A stretch of 64,000 nucleotides of DNA from Lytechinus pictus (Eukaryota; Echinodermata; Echinoidea; Temnopleuroida; Toxopneustidae), in NCBI RefSeq assembly GCF_037042905.1, contig NC_087249.1, positions 50,560,901-50,624,900 of the forward strand. The letters run 5' to 3'. Positions 10,060 to 21,229 of this stretch are shown here, one piece after another (the stretch's first letter is position 1; the number at the start of each line of letters is the position of its first letter). The notes below the pieces were generated by a model. It was not told where the DNA came from and made no database searches. It was given only the letters and a program-made list of their open reading frames with translations. Position numbers and translations under genes: made by a program.

Positions 10060-11134
10060 TATTCGGGGGGGGGGGGCTAACCAGTCCGCCACTTTCTGGT
10101 TACATAAAGTATAGAATGTCCAACTTTGGGTCGAAGGATACAGAATTTTCAGCTTGCGCTTCGCGCTCGCATAAAATTTTTGTTAGATACTCATCATGTT
10201 CATGATTACCAAAAATGCTTACTCGAATGTCCAATTTTTAAAACAGAATATAAAAAAATTTCAGCTCACGCTTTTCGCTCGCATCAATTGTTTAGATAGA
10301 CAATCATCCTGTTCATGGTCACAAAATGTGCTGAGAATGACAAGTTTTCGGTCGGAATATGAAAAAATGTTCAGCTCGCGTTTCGCGCTCGCAACTATTG
10401 CTAAGTAGATGTCCATCCTGTTCATGGTTACCAAAAGTGCTTAGAATGTCAAAATTTAAGGTGAGAATCTCAATTTTTTCAGCTCGCGCAATTGTTTAAA
10501 TAGATACCCATCCTGTTCAAGGTTACAAAAATTGCTTAGAATGTCCAGTTTCGGATCGGAAATTCAGAAATTGTCAGCTCGCGCTTCGCGATCACATAAA
10601 ATGCTGAGATAGATAAAGTGACGATCCTGTTCATGGTTAGATAAAGTGCTTAGAATGTCCAACTTTGGCTCGGAATATCAATAATTTTAAGCTCGCGCTC
10701 GCATAAAACGAGTTAGATACCCATCTCATTGTTGATCACCAAAAGTACTTATAGATTTTCCAAATTTAAGGTCAGAATATCAACTTTTTCAGCTCGCGTT
10801 TCGCGCTCGCATCAATATTGTTTAGATATACGTGTACCCATGATGTTCACGGTTGCAAAAAAAGTGCTTAGAATGTCCGATCGGGAATCATATAGATAAA
10901 ACGAGTTAGATACCCATCTCATTGTTGATCACCAAAAGTACTTATAGATTTTCCAAATTTAAGGTCAGAATATCAACTTTTTCAGCTCGCGTTTCGCGCT
11001 CGCATCAATATTGTTTAGATATACCTGTACCCATGATGTTCACGGTTGCAAAAGAGTGCTTAGAATGTCCGATCGGGAAACATATAGATGAAAATTTCCC
11101 CTTCCCCTATTGGCAAAAGCTGGATCCGCCCCTG
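10060..11134 (+). mobile_element. Element with GC-palindrome repeats and GGATCCGCCCCTG end
   Basis: A G-run (from about 10063) leads into about eight tandem units of roughly 110 bp, each with (T)TCAGCTCGCGCTTCGCGCTCGCAT or a variant, and ends GCTGGATCCGCCCCTG (to 11134). The same right end closes the element at 29745-30027, whose left end is the inverse CAGAAGCGGATCTAG. The matching left end is missing here. The last two units (about 10705-10896 and 10897-11090) are nearly identical, showing a recent ~192-bp duplication. Confidence 0.7.
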
Positions 11135-11734
11135 GTAAAGAAATTACAGCTCCCTCACACATAATTTTAGTAGGGCCTACCACTCTGATGAAAAGTTAAA
11201 TCAAACTAGTCGCATTTATTTTCTATTAAAAAAGTAGTATTACAGCATATTCATAAATATTTGTTTCATTCTTCGATCGTCTTTTTTCACGTGATTATGA
11301 AATGAGATAATTCAACATGCATTTAAGGCGCCAAAACTCTAAACAAATATTGGGTAAAAATGCTCCATGTGAGGGTAATTATGCGTCCAACCAACATTAG
11401 GCATTTTTATTCATCCAGTGTGATGAAAATTTTGCCCATTCTAAAGTAATTACTGCTTATTTTTTAACCTTACTGGACAATATGTTTCCCGCATTGGGTA
11501 AAATACTGCCCTTAATTTGTTGGACACATAATTACCCTCGTGCTGGTTAAAATTTTTACATAATATTTTTTACAGGGTATGATTGCATGGCCAGGGGCGC
11601 CATTTTCCGAATAATTCACAGGGGCGCCAAAATTAGGTCGGGTCCCCCGGGGCGCTACATCCTGGAGATGCGCCTACCAACAAACACAATGTTGTTTTAA
11701 AAAAACACAGTATTTATTTATTTATTTATTAAAC
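11135..11734. repeat. AT-rich stretch with a diverged palindromic repeat
   Basis: GAGGGTAATTATGCGTCCAAC (about 11372-11392) is mirrored by TTGTTGGACACATAATTACCCTC (about 11518-11540), giving a foldback unit of about 170 bp. To its right, a GGGGCGCC-type GC-rich patch (11585-11680) leads to the A-rich 3' end of the following minus-strand LINE. Confidence 0.5.
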
Positions 11735-12830
11735 AATTTTTCAATAGGGTGCCCTTTCAGCAAAAGCTGGTATCAAAACGGGCCCTAAAAGCATAAAAAC
11801 AAAACATGTATATACAAGTGATAAAAACATACAAGGTAAAAACATTATATAAATCATACATAAAGAACACAGAAGGCATGCAAAATTCGAGTCATTAAAA
11901 TATTTGTAACACAGGAACCATTGACATTTTAACATTTGCTGGTCATTATATATGATTTGAGTTCTTTTTTTAAAACTGGAAAGGGTGGGTAGGGATTTTA
12001 AATGAAGGGGCAAGGAATTGAACATTGATATTGAGGAAATAATGAAGTATTCAGTAATTGCAATTTGGGACATCGAGTTGTAGATTGGAGGCAGATCTTG
12101 TATTTAAGTTATGTATTTTGGATACTAATTTAAAGTTATCATTAAAGAAATCGGAAGAAAAATTATTCAAACTCTTAAAATTTTATATAAATATACATCG
12201 AAAATACATTACTATTTGGGGATAGGAGAACCATTCAAGTTTCTTGAATAACTGATCAGACGGGGTGAGGACGTTAGCTTTGAGTATTATTCTGGCAGCA
12301 ACGTTTCTGAAGTTTTATTATTTGATTCGTTTGTGTGATAAATCGTAAACCCCATACTTCACAACAATAGTCAATCTGAATTTGGATTAGACAGTTATAG
12401 ATTAGTTTTGCCGTGGTAACATCAATGAATGGATTAGCCCTTTTCAGTATAGCGAGAGCAGCACATACTCTTTTTTACTAACGTGTTCTACATGATCATG
12501 CCAAAGAAGTTTATCGTCTATTATGACACCTAAACACTTAGTACAGTGAACCTTCTTTATTACTTTACCATCAAACGTAATAGAAATATCTGAATCTGAT
12601 TTATTATATTTGTTCATTCTTTGTCTTGACCCCAGTATTCATTGAGAATTAACTTATCTAATTTTAACCATTGCTTTAAAGCATTTACATCAGTATGAAG
12701 TGAAAAGCGACAACGTGACTGCCGTTTGGTCCACGGATATGAAGATTGCTGTTCGAGTGAAACAGACTAATGGAATATCTCCATTAGACATGTTAAAAAG
12801 AAAAAAGTGTCGTTTCAATTCCAAATTCAA
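11735..12830 (-). pseudogene. Decayed non-LTR retrotransposon (RT C-terminal half)
   Basis: Minus-strand pieces in shifting frames give, in order, ALKQWLKLDKLILNE (near 12670), CLGVIIDDKLLWHDHVEHVS (near 12500), a stretch NPFIDVTTAKLIYNCLIQIQ (near 12420) and DYCCEVWG (near 12370), ending in an open tail SLPLHLKSLPTLSSFKK (near 11990). This is the thumb and C-terminal region of CR1/L2/Jockey-type reverse transcriptases. Frameshifts and stops show it is inactive. The 5' half with the catalytic YXDD is absent here. Confidence 0.8.
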
Positions 12831-13189
12831 TTAATCTAAATCACATCAGACTATTGATACATAACATAAGTGAACAGAAAAGTGCACTAGGCCAACCATT
12901 GACAACTCTCCAACTCACCATTTGCCTTCAAAACGCACAGTACAGGACACAGGTCAATTATCTGTTCCTCTGTGTGTCAAAGAAGTGTGACCGGATGTTA
13001 ATATCACACTGGGGGCACAAATAAATACATACATACATTACATAAATACAAACATAAATACAACAGAAATTAGAAATGATACAGATATTCACGATTGCCT
13101 AAAGATATTCCTGCAAGGTTAGTCATGGGTTATTCATGCCCTCAATCTCCCCTCTTTCACCAGGAACCAACCAATCGCCAGGATAACAC
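12831..13189. other. Intergenic, simple repeats
   Basis: Contains an ATAC/ATACAAAT-type run at 13020-13065 and a C-run just before 13200. No gene signal. Confidence 0.45.
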
Positions 13190-14400
13190 CCCCTCCCCCC
13201 CCCCCCCAGTCCCGGGGGCCAGTCAAATATATTGCTGTACACGCGCGTGACAAAAAAAAAAACGCGTATAAAAGGGCGTTTTTCAGCTTTGGACGCGGGC
13301 CGCGCGTGCACTCGTTAAGGGTATCAAAAACACCGATTTTCAAAAAAGGGGTAGTTTTGAAATACTGGGGTGGTATTCTGAGATCCATTTTATCTCAGAT
13401 AAAATAAAATATTTTATCTCCGTTAAAATCAGTGAGATAAAATACCCTTAAAATCTCTCCGAATTGGTATTCTGAGAACAATTTTATCTCCATTTTATCT
13501 CTGTAAGACACACCTACTTTTTAATCAATGTCCAATTAGAAACGCGCTTTTATAGCTCTCTCATATCACTCAACCAATGGAAATCCATTCCGCTAGGAGG
13601 TGTGGCGAAGGAGTGAGATTGCGTCAATTTATTGACTTCAATACGCTTGCACTATACGCCTGCGCGTCTTTACATAGATTTCTTTTTAACAAAAATGGCA
13701 ATACTCTCATCTTTTTTTCGAAGTCTATATCGCATCTTTTCAAGCATCATTTCAAAGACGATATTAGTCGAGAAAAGTCTTATGAAATACTTCCTGATTG
13801 TACAGGAATAACGTTAAGGTGTTGTTCTCAATAAATATATAATTTTTCTTCATTTTCATGTCACCATTTGGAGTAAATTCACCTAGAAAGAATGATGAAA
13901 TCAACGTCGCGGAGATAAAATAGCCCCGACCCTCTTTTAAGTTTATTCTATTTTTTCTTCAAAGTAACGTGGGCGCAAGCACATCATTCGCGTTGCAATG
14001 GCCAGATACGCGATGGGTATGTCTACGCAGGCATTGTTCTGTTGCGTATCATCTATAGATACGCAAGATAAAATTTATATGCAAGATAAAATTGAAAATT
14101 TTATCTGAGAGATAAAATGTCATCTCAGAATACCAATTTCATTTTAAGAGATAAAATAAAATATTTTAAAGATAAAATGACCTCAGAATACCGCCCCTGG
14201 TCAATCGCAGGGTCAAACGTATTTAGGGTATGTTTTTTTCCGAAGCTTTTCCCCCGGGGTCATATTCTGGCGACAACTTGTTTAGGGACTTATTTTTCAA
14301 ACAGAGAAAAACTCGTTTAGCGGGTGTTTGGAAATAATTTGGCCACGCGTGTGACGTGTGTACAGCAATAATTTTGACTGCCCCCCCCCCCCCGGGCCCC
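13190..14400. mobile_element. Outer inverted-repeat transposon, interrupted
   Basis: The left part reads GGGGGCCAGTCAAATATATT then GCTGTACACGCGCGTGAC; the right end is its inverse (GTCACACGCG..., GTGTACAGCAATAATTTTGACTGCCCCC, to about 14398). Without the inner element at 13369-14205 it would be only about 380 bp. It shows no transposase. The G-rich ends make exact borders uncertain. Confidence 0.7.
13369..14205. mobile_element. Inner non-autonomous transposon nested in the outer one
   Basis: Ends GGGGTGGTATTCTGAG and CTCAGAATACCGCCCC are inverse complements apart from one base. Each end is followed inward by runs of ATTTTATCT/AGATAAAAT and a second internal copy of GGTATTCTGAGA (13467, inverse at 14124). 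A clean target duplication is not evident. It sits inside the element whose halves are at about 13190-13368 and 14206-14400. Confidence 0.75.
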
Positions 14401-15558
14401 GAGTGCTATCTCTGACTGAGTTATGAACAAACTAAAAAAAATCATCACTTATGAAATTACATTTAATGTTTTTTGTTTCCCATAGCAAACCCAGCAATCA
14501 AATTCAGTCACTTCCAGGTATCTACAGAGTTTCCTTCTTGGAACTTTTTTCTTAAAAAAAAAACATATCTCTTACTACCCTTGATATAATTATTTCGTAA
14601 AGTTTCTTTCAATGGACTGAATTACATTCTGAACGGCCTGAACTTTCCTTTGTATGTATAGTCTTTGCATTGTTTTATCCTTCTGTTCGGTTGTTCGTTT
14701 TTTTTTTTTTTTTTTACCTCGGGGATTTACATACAAAGACATTCTTCTGCACATGGGTTTCCTGCATGCCATCAACTGCCGAATAGCTCTGCATACGGGA
14801 GGATAAAAAAAATTGTGTCCGCCTTTGCCCCACTCCGGGTTAAAAAATCCTAGTGCCATATACCACTGTCCATAGGTTTGTATACAGAAAATAACTGGAT
14901 GACTTTTTTGTTTTCCAAATTATTCATTTTGTTTCCTTTCACTTTTTATTACATAAAGATATCACAATGACATTCAGCTTTTGACTATATATTTTTTGTA
15001 AAAATTTTCGGCTTATTTGGTGCAGATTCTATCTCTACATGTATTCAGAATGATGTGTTACAGTATTTTAAGAAGAACAATTTAGGCCATATAAGAGCCA
15101 AACAAAGACATTATCATAAATCCTAGAGCTGCAGGCCTCTATCCATTTTATTATAGCACTGAATAATCATTGCCTCCTTTGTATGTTGTCACAATGTTTT
15201 ACTTATGTATGTTTTTCATGTTTTTATTGAGAGTGTAAATAAATTGAATTGAATTGACGGGCTTTTACACTCCGATTTTTTTTCCTTTCCATTTTGCGAC
15301 TCGGCGACACGGTCTACACAGGCTGGCGCCATATTCAATTTTCAACGTACCTCAGTCTTGACTGATGTTCAACGACCTATTAATCCTTTTTGTGACATTT
15401 GATTAGCATTTATTTTTCCTGGAATGAACGAGGTTAATTAAGAGGTGAGCGACTATGTATGATTTATTAACAGTTGCCTTATCATGTAATTGTCAACGCT
15501 CTATGAGTGACCGTGCGTGTGACTACTGACTGACTCGTTGACATTGACTGAGCCTGAG
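14401..15558. other. Intergenic, LINE-tail-like A-rich ending
   Basis: Holds T-runs (14697-14717) and, at 15180-15257, a segment ending AAATAAATTGAATTGAATTGAC like a retroelement 3' end. A TGAC-rich patch is present at 15487-15550. No coding signal recognised. Confidence 0.4.
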
Positions 15559-15684
15559 CTAACCCGGCCCAGCCCCAGGCCCAGGGTCAGGGAGCTCCGG
15601 CCCGCTTCGCTTCGCGCGCCGGAGCCCAGGCGGGGCCGATTGCACGAATGGGTCTTTGCAAGAACCGTCTTTCGTGTCGCCCAT
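15559..15684 (-). CDS. Candidate duplicated first exon, copy 1 (MGDTKD)
   Basis: From ATG at 15684 the frame reads MGDTKDGSCKDPFVQSAPPG and continues to a stop at 15559 through a GC-rich, proline-rich tail. The first 18 codons match those at 21230 (plus strand), and most base differences in that block are silent or confined to three codons, which suggests past coding constraint. The upstream GCTCCCTTTTCGATCCCATG and CTATTTGCGATAAGGTCT are also shared. Copy 1 joins GGTCT straight to the ATG, whereas copy 2 has about 220 bp inserted there. I do not recognise the protein; the tail beyond the shared block may be non-coding. Confidence 0.35.
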   Translation of the reverse strand: MGDTKDGSCKDPFVQSAPPGLRRAKRSGPELPDPGPGAGPG

Positions 15685-15965
15685 AGACCTTATCGCAAAT
15701 AGATTCACGCAAAGCAAAGGATCATGGGATCGAAAAGGGAGCAATACTATTACTATTTACTACTAGCGCTGCTATTGTCCGGATGCGACCATGCGAACGC
15801 AAGCAGCCGACAATAAAGTGTACGATTTCCATAAAAAGGCATAACTTAAGCCTAAGGACCATAGGCATAGGCATAGACATAGTGTAGGAAAGGATGGGGG
15901 GGTCGAGTGTCCCAACACTTTATATTTTTGAAGCCTTCTTTTTTGTCTTTGGATTACACACTACA

Positions 15966-17634
15966 CAGGGCTCCACACTAACCCATTTTTTCTACTGGTC
16001 CAACCTATTCATGTCGGACCAGTAGATACCCAGTTTTTCAAATTTTTACTGGTCCGAACCTAAAATCTACTGGTCCCCCAAAATAAAGAAAACATTTAAA
16101 AAACTAAAGAAGGAAAGGAAGGAAGGAAAAAAGAAGGAACGAAAATAAAGAAAGAAAGAAAAGAAAAAAAGAAATGAAGGAAAGAAATGAAGCAAGCAAT
16201 ACAGAAAGAAAGAACAAATCCAGTAAGTAGTAAAGGAAAGAAAGAAGGTCAAAATAAAGAAAGAGAGGAAGGAAGGATTGAAAGAAGGAAGAAAGGAATT
16301 AAGGAAGAAATAAAGGAAAGGTAAAATGATAGATAGAAGGAAAGAAATAAAGGAAGGGAAGGAAAGAAGCAAGCAATATAAAAAAAAGAGAAAAGAATAG
16401 ATGAAAGGAAGAAAAAAGAAAGACTGAGAGACAAAGAAAGGAAGGAATGAAATAATAAAGGAGAGAAAGGAAGCAAGCAGTCAAAAAAAGAAAGGAAAGG
16501 TAAAAGGATAGATTTAACAAAGGGAAAAAGGAAAGAACAAGACATATATAAGAAAGGAATGAATGTAAGAAAGAGAGAAAGGGTTGGAAGAAGGAAGAAA
16601 TAAAAAACAAGAAAGGGTAAATAAATGATGGATGGAAGGAAGAAAGAAACAAAGAAAGTAACAAAGAATGAAGGAAAGAAAAGGGTAAAAAGAAGGAAAG
16701 AAAGGAATGAGAGAAGAGATGAATATAGGATGGATGGACTCAAGAATTAAAGAAAGAAAAATATCAAAAAGAAAGAAAGGAAGGAAGGAAGAGAAAAAAG
16801 AAATATAAAAATATATTTTTGAAAGGAAAGAAAGAACAAATTAAAGAAAAAAGGGAAATTAAAAAAGTAAGACAGTAACAAAAAAAATGAAAGAAAAGAG
16901 GGAAGAAACAAAGAAAGATTGAAAAGAAAGAAGGAAAGAAAGATAGGAAGAAAACAGAGGAAGAAAGCTAAAACTATCATCAAATAATTTATCAGTTTCT
17001 TTTTGGCTCAATTAAAATAACTACGAAAGAAAGTCAGAAACCAAGTGTATCAACACACACATAAATGCATATGTGGGGCTATTATGTATTCAGAAGATAT
17101 CACCCGAAACCCGATCTGTTTGAACAAAAAAAGGAGTGAAAATTTCTCCTTTTACTGCTTACAAATGACAGAGTTACTCAAATTTTTAGGAAATATGGAC
17201 ATTATAAGAGCCTTTCATGAGTATGAACCGTGAATTTTTACAGTTCTGTGAGAAATTTCTGCCAGAGTTTAGCCAAGCTTCGTTCGCGCAGCCAGTAGAG
17301 AATTTACCACGTGGGTTGTGTGGCTGGCTACATGTACACTGTATGCTACTCTAGTGTGTGTATTCTGTGTGTGAATGACAGATTTTAACGGGGGGAAATA
17401 GTTTGCAGTGAATTTGACAATTTCTGGAAAAGTTATTGGCCCAACAGTGGATTTTATTAGTGGTCATGTCGGACCCTTAAATATTGCTATTTTTTTAAAA
17501 ATTACTGGCCCGAAAATGATATTTTTTACTGGTCATGTCGGACCAGTAAATCTTCCTATTTCTGAAAATCTACTGGCCCAACAGTGATTTTTACCGGTCT
17601 GGGACCGTCGGACCGCCGCTAGTGTCGAGCCCTG
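15966..17634. mobile_element. hAT-like element with CAGGGCTC ends
   Basis: The left end CAGGGCTCCACACTAAC and right end (inverse CAGGGCTCGACACTAGC) are followed by parallel blocks ACTGGTCC, GTCGGACCAGTA, repeated on both sides. GATTACAC occurs directly after the right end (17635-17642) and six bases before the left end (15952-15959), a possible imperfect 8-bp target duplication. Instead of a transposase gene, the interior is a polypurine tract plus about 450 bp of unrecognised sequence. Confidence 0.75.
16075..16985 (+). repeat. Degenerate polypurine (GGAA/GAAA) tract
   Basis: For about 900 bp the plus strand is almost only A and G, in GAAAGGAA-like permutations with rare T or C. The complementary strand gives long Ser/Phe/Leu-rich open frames that are composition artefacts. 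The tract fills the centre of the hAT-like element at 15966-17634. Confidence 0.85.
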
Positions 17635-17642
17635 GATTACAC

Positions 17643-18691
17643 TAAAAATACAAATTCAATAGTTGTTTGTAATCATCTTCTATTTTCTCTATAATATTTC
17701 CTGATATTTTTTACTAAAAATTGATAAAACTTCCCTTGTAAATTTTTCCAAATGACTTTCTTAATCTTATTTCTTAGTTTCTAAAATTGATCGTCCGGAC
17801 ACACAACAACTGAATATATACTACTACATGTACGATCGACGCCCGCCATGCCCGCAGCCAACATTTTGCTAACTTCCAGTATGTAAACGCCTCGTCATAT
17901 TTGTTCCAGAGTCTAACATCACTTTTCTTAATTATGGGTGGCAGATATTGATGGGCTGTCCATAGCTGCAAGAATTACCACAGATTTTATGAAGAAAAAG
18001 GCAATTTTGTTTCATTTTCGCGCACTGTGTGTATTCTAAGCTTTGCCTTTGCAGCTGTGACTGTGCAAAGTGCGGTTGTCTGCACATACTGCGGGCGCTC
18101 TCAGCCCATGCCAGGGACAGTGTACGTCGGCGAGGCAATGGAGGAAAGTCCCGGAATTCCAAGGAAAACAAAATGATGATCAATAAAACAAACTTGATTA
18201 CTTTATTCTAGTATATGTTAGTAATATATCAATCGATTGTCAAGAATACATGTTTCATATAATTATCTCAATCATGATTTTATTCAGATATTATAACCGA
18301 GCTGTGTTTTCTTTTTCTCTTCACAGATACATAATTATTGCATGTAATTCAGGATCATGGCCGTTTTTTTTATTAGTGGCCTAGCTGGTCCCAAGATTTT
18401 ATAATACTGCAAAGACAAAAAAATGAAAAATATAAAAAATGTGAGAATAGATGAAAGCATAATGAGAGCAAAATAAAGTTAAAAAAATGAAATGAGGAAG
18501 GTGATCTGTGAGAGAAGTAATTAGTGACTGAATGCGATGAAATTAATTGAAGATGCAAATGTTGAAATGATATTTGTTTTTTAATACTAAATAGGTTCAT
18601 TATTGCGGACTGAAATAATCGCTAGAGGGTATTCATTTGTCTCGTAATCTACTTTGGTCAACAAGGAAATTTGTGATCACTCTCGCAAAAA
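17643..18691. other. Intergenic, weak coding-like frames only
   Basis: A minus-strand open frame at 18183-17932 meets a TTGCAG acceptor-like site near 17970, and a plus-strand ATG lies at 17849, but neither continues convincingly. Nothing could be assigned. Confidence 0.35.
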
Positions 18692-19425
18692 GTGTTCACT
18701 AGCTTTCTAGGAAATTCGTGATCACTCTCGCAAAAACACTAGCTTACAAGTTCACAAGCTTTCGAGTGCCGCTGCAACTCTTTATCAAGTGACAAAAATT
18801 ATCTGATAACGTAGTCTATTTATACCAATCCCCAGGACCGTACGCACGAACGCGGGAACAATAGGTTGGCACTGATCCGTTGTGTGATTGGTCGGGCGTT
18901 TCACCAATCAGTGCGTCGATGTACGGTGCGGCCGGTGTTTATATATGCAAATAAGCCTGAGGTATAATATGCAAATACGCCGCGAGTGGGATGTCTGGTT
19001 GCGAACCATCCGACAGCACAATACCCTCTATTCCGTTCCCAGCCCCGAGCGAGGGACCGCTCAGCTAGTCAACCCCCACCCACGGGAAACTAGCGAGCCC
19101 GCCAATTTTGTCGTATTTGCATATTGCCGACTCGCGGCGTATTTGCATATACCTCAGTCTTATTTGCATACGGATCACCGGCCGCACCGTACATCGACGC
19201 ACTGATTGGTGAACGCCCGACCAATCACACAACGGATCAATGCCAACCTATTGTTCCCGCGTTCGTGCGTACGGTCCTGGGGATTGGTATAAATAGACTA
19301 CGTTATCAGATAATTTTCTTCACTTGATAAAGAGTTGCAGCGGCACTCGAAAGCTCGTGAACTTGTCAGCTAGTGAACACTTTTTGCGAGAGTGATCACA
19401 AATTTCCTAGAAAGCTAGTGAACAC
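18692..19425. promoter_or_regulatory. Palindromic divergent octamer/CCAAT/TATA promoter-like element
   Basis: The arms 18692-18987 and 19131-19425 are nearly identical inverse copies around a 143-bp spacer. Each arm, read outward, holds ATTTGCAT octamers (18945-18952 and 18969-18976 inverted; 19115-19122, 19141-19148, 19162-19169 direct), CCAAT boxes in both directions (for example ACCAATCAC near 19220), and a TATAAATA box (19288-19295; inverse 18817-18824) followed by 130 bp of matching leader-like sequence. Octamer, CCAAT and TATA in this order is the arrangement of histone H2A-H2B divergent promoters, but no histone frame follows on either side. Alternatives are a foldback transposon that carries a promoter, or an inverted duplication of one promoter. 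The high arm identity implies recent origin or ongoing correction. Confidence 0.65.
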
Positions 19426-19544
19426 CCCCCTACCTCCCTGATAACCCCCCCCCCCCCTATTTTGTAATGATCAAACTCAAAAGTCCGATTTGCAAAGGAC
19501 TATATTTCCCCCAAAATAACAAAAACTAGCTAAATTTACTAGTT
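19426..19544. other. C-run and short spacer
   Basis: A C-run at about 19445-19457 lies between the palindrome and the next element. No gene signal. Confidence 0.4.
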
Positions 19545-20545
19545 GTGGGTCATTCCATCTGGATTCACCCAGTGGTTGCACCCGACCCTCTCAGTTTTTG
19601 TTGTAAATTGGTACAAATTTGGTATTTGTTGTAAAGAGGCAGCGAAAAGGATACCTGCTGGTTAGCTAGATACAATATTATCTGTCCAATTGATCATCCA
19701 TCTCTAGCATCATCATTATAAAGAATGTATCCAATGCTGATGCTTCAAGGATCTCAAGGGTGTTTTCACTTTGGGGGAGTACAGCTGACTAGAAAGCAGG
19801 ACATTGCAGTTCCCAGCAGTTTTCTAATAATGAGTTATTACCGGTATATATTGCCCAACATAAAAATGCCTAAACAGATACCTATTCATGAGCATAAATG
19901 TTTAATATTTCATTTGTTAACTGATGAGCTTAATTTCTTTTCATCTGTTTGCATACTGTAACTTAAGATTGGAAGAAATCATATATCATAGGACTGGTAA
20001 ACACTTTACTAACATGAATATCAGTATGTGGGACCAGAGTGAAATTTCAGATCAGATACTTGGTATCTTTGGAAGAGTTTTAAAAGGTGAAGGAATAAAA
20101 TATCATCATTGGTTTTAACATATTTTATCAATATTATACTCATAATTAACATACACGAAAATCAAGTTAAAAAATTATTTGTCCGGGAGTCAAACTCAAG
20201 GTCAAAGTTTAGGTCAAAGGTCATGACCTTTTGAATCGCTGTAATACATTATTTGATGCATGTGTTGGATTCCTCTCTGAATTTCCTTTTGAATGGTACC
20301 AGTTTCGTGAAAATTGGTCAACACGTTACGACGCAATGGCCATTGAAAGTCGAAGGTCACGCCCATTTTTGTCAAAACAAGGAGAAAAGGGCGGGCCGTA
20401 GCGCGAGAACCGACGGACCGATTTGATTAATTTGTTTTGTTTTGTGCTTGGGCCATGGGGAATTTAATGTGTACCAAATTACAACGAATTCTGAGAGGGT
20501 CGGGTGCAAAATTGCACATTCATTGGGTGAATTGGCATGGAATAA
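19545..20545. mobile_element. Inverted-repeat transposon, about 1 kb
   Basis: The left arm carries GGGTCATTCCATCTGGATTC and GCACCCGACCCTCTCAG, then TTGTAAATTGGTACA. The right arm (20466-20545) carries the inverses TGTACCAAATTACAA, CTGAGAGGGTCGGGTGC and GAATTGGCATGGAAT in mirror order. Only the outer ~75 bp are inverted. No transposase motif is visible inside. The interior includes AGGTCAAAGGTCA (20211-20223). Confidence 0.7.
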
Positions 20546-21229
20546 AATATAATATATCATGGCCTACATTATGATTCTCATCAATATTCTGTAATGGAAA
20601 AATAGCCTCAGGCTTTCTTCGGATCGCCGACGTTCTCTTCTAAAGTTGATCGGCATTGACTCGCAATCACCATGCTCACTTTTCCCACAAAATCTACCCA
20701 AATTTAGCCCCAGAAAACATGGAAAATACGGTGAGCTTCGAGTTCATACTTCCACTGTGCAATCATGATACAAAGATTGTTCTATAAATCCACATTCAAG
20801 TATCCAAAATAATTTCAATACGAAGAAATCAGACTATTAAAAAAGCCTGGATTTTGAGTGACACTACACAAAACACATGGCGTTGTATGGCTTCCCGAAA
20901 GCCGATTCTGCGTTTGCTCCCTTTTCATTCCCGTGATCCTTTGCGGTGACATACGCCCTCACGCGACGAACGCTATTTGCGATAAGGTCTATTTATTAAT
21001 TATGATGCACCATGTGATGTGAAACACATTTTCTTCCCTGCAAACTTTTTTTATTCATCCGTTAAAGTGAACAAGATCTTACAAAATGATGTGATATCAA
21101 TTATCATGAAATTGTATTTGTATAAAAATTGATTTAAATTAAGGTCTATAGACTATGCTTGCTAGCTAACAAATTTCATTTGTTTATCATACATTTCAGA
21201 AATATCCCGCATACAGCGCATCATAAAAG
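20546..21229. other. Upstream region of MGDTKD copy 2
   Basis: From about 20932 to 20987 the sequence matches the upstream of copy 1 (GCTCCCTTTTCATTCCCGTG, CTATTTGCGATAAGGTCT). Then about 220 bp of AT-rich DNA separates GGTCT from the ATG; it ends TTTCAGAAATATCCCGCATACAG..., so an acceptor-like site lies 35 bp before the ATG. Whether this is an intron or an insertion cannot be decided by eye. Confidence 0.4.

Noticed and set aside
10140..11005. CRISPR-like look: ~20-bp palindromic repeats with ~90-bp spacers
   Set aside because: The units as a whole are tandem homologues, spacers are related and variable in length, and the surroundings are an animal genome with transposon ends.
16067..16983. 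Several minus-strand open frames of 78-164 codons rich in Ser, Phe and Leu
   Set aside because: They are translations of the complement of a polypurine tract; no motif or splice context.
18888..19327. Overlapping open frames of 105 and 67 codons
   Set aside because: They lie wholly within the promoter-like palindrome and follow its CpG-rich composition.
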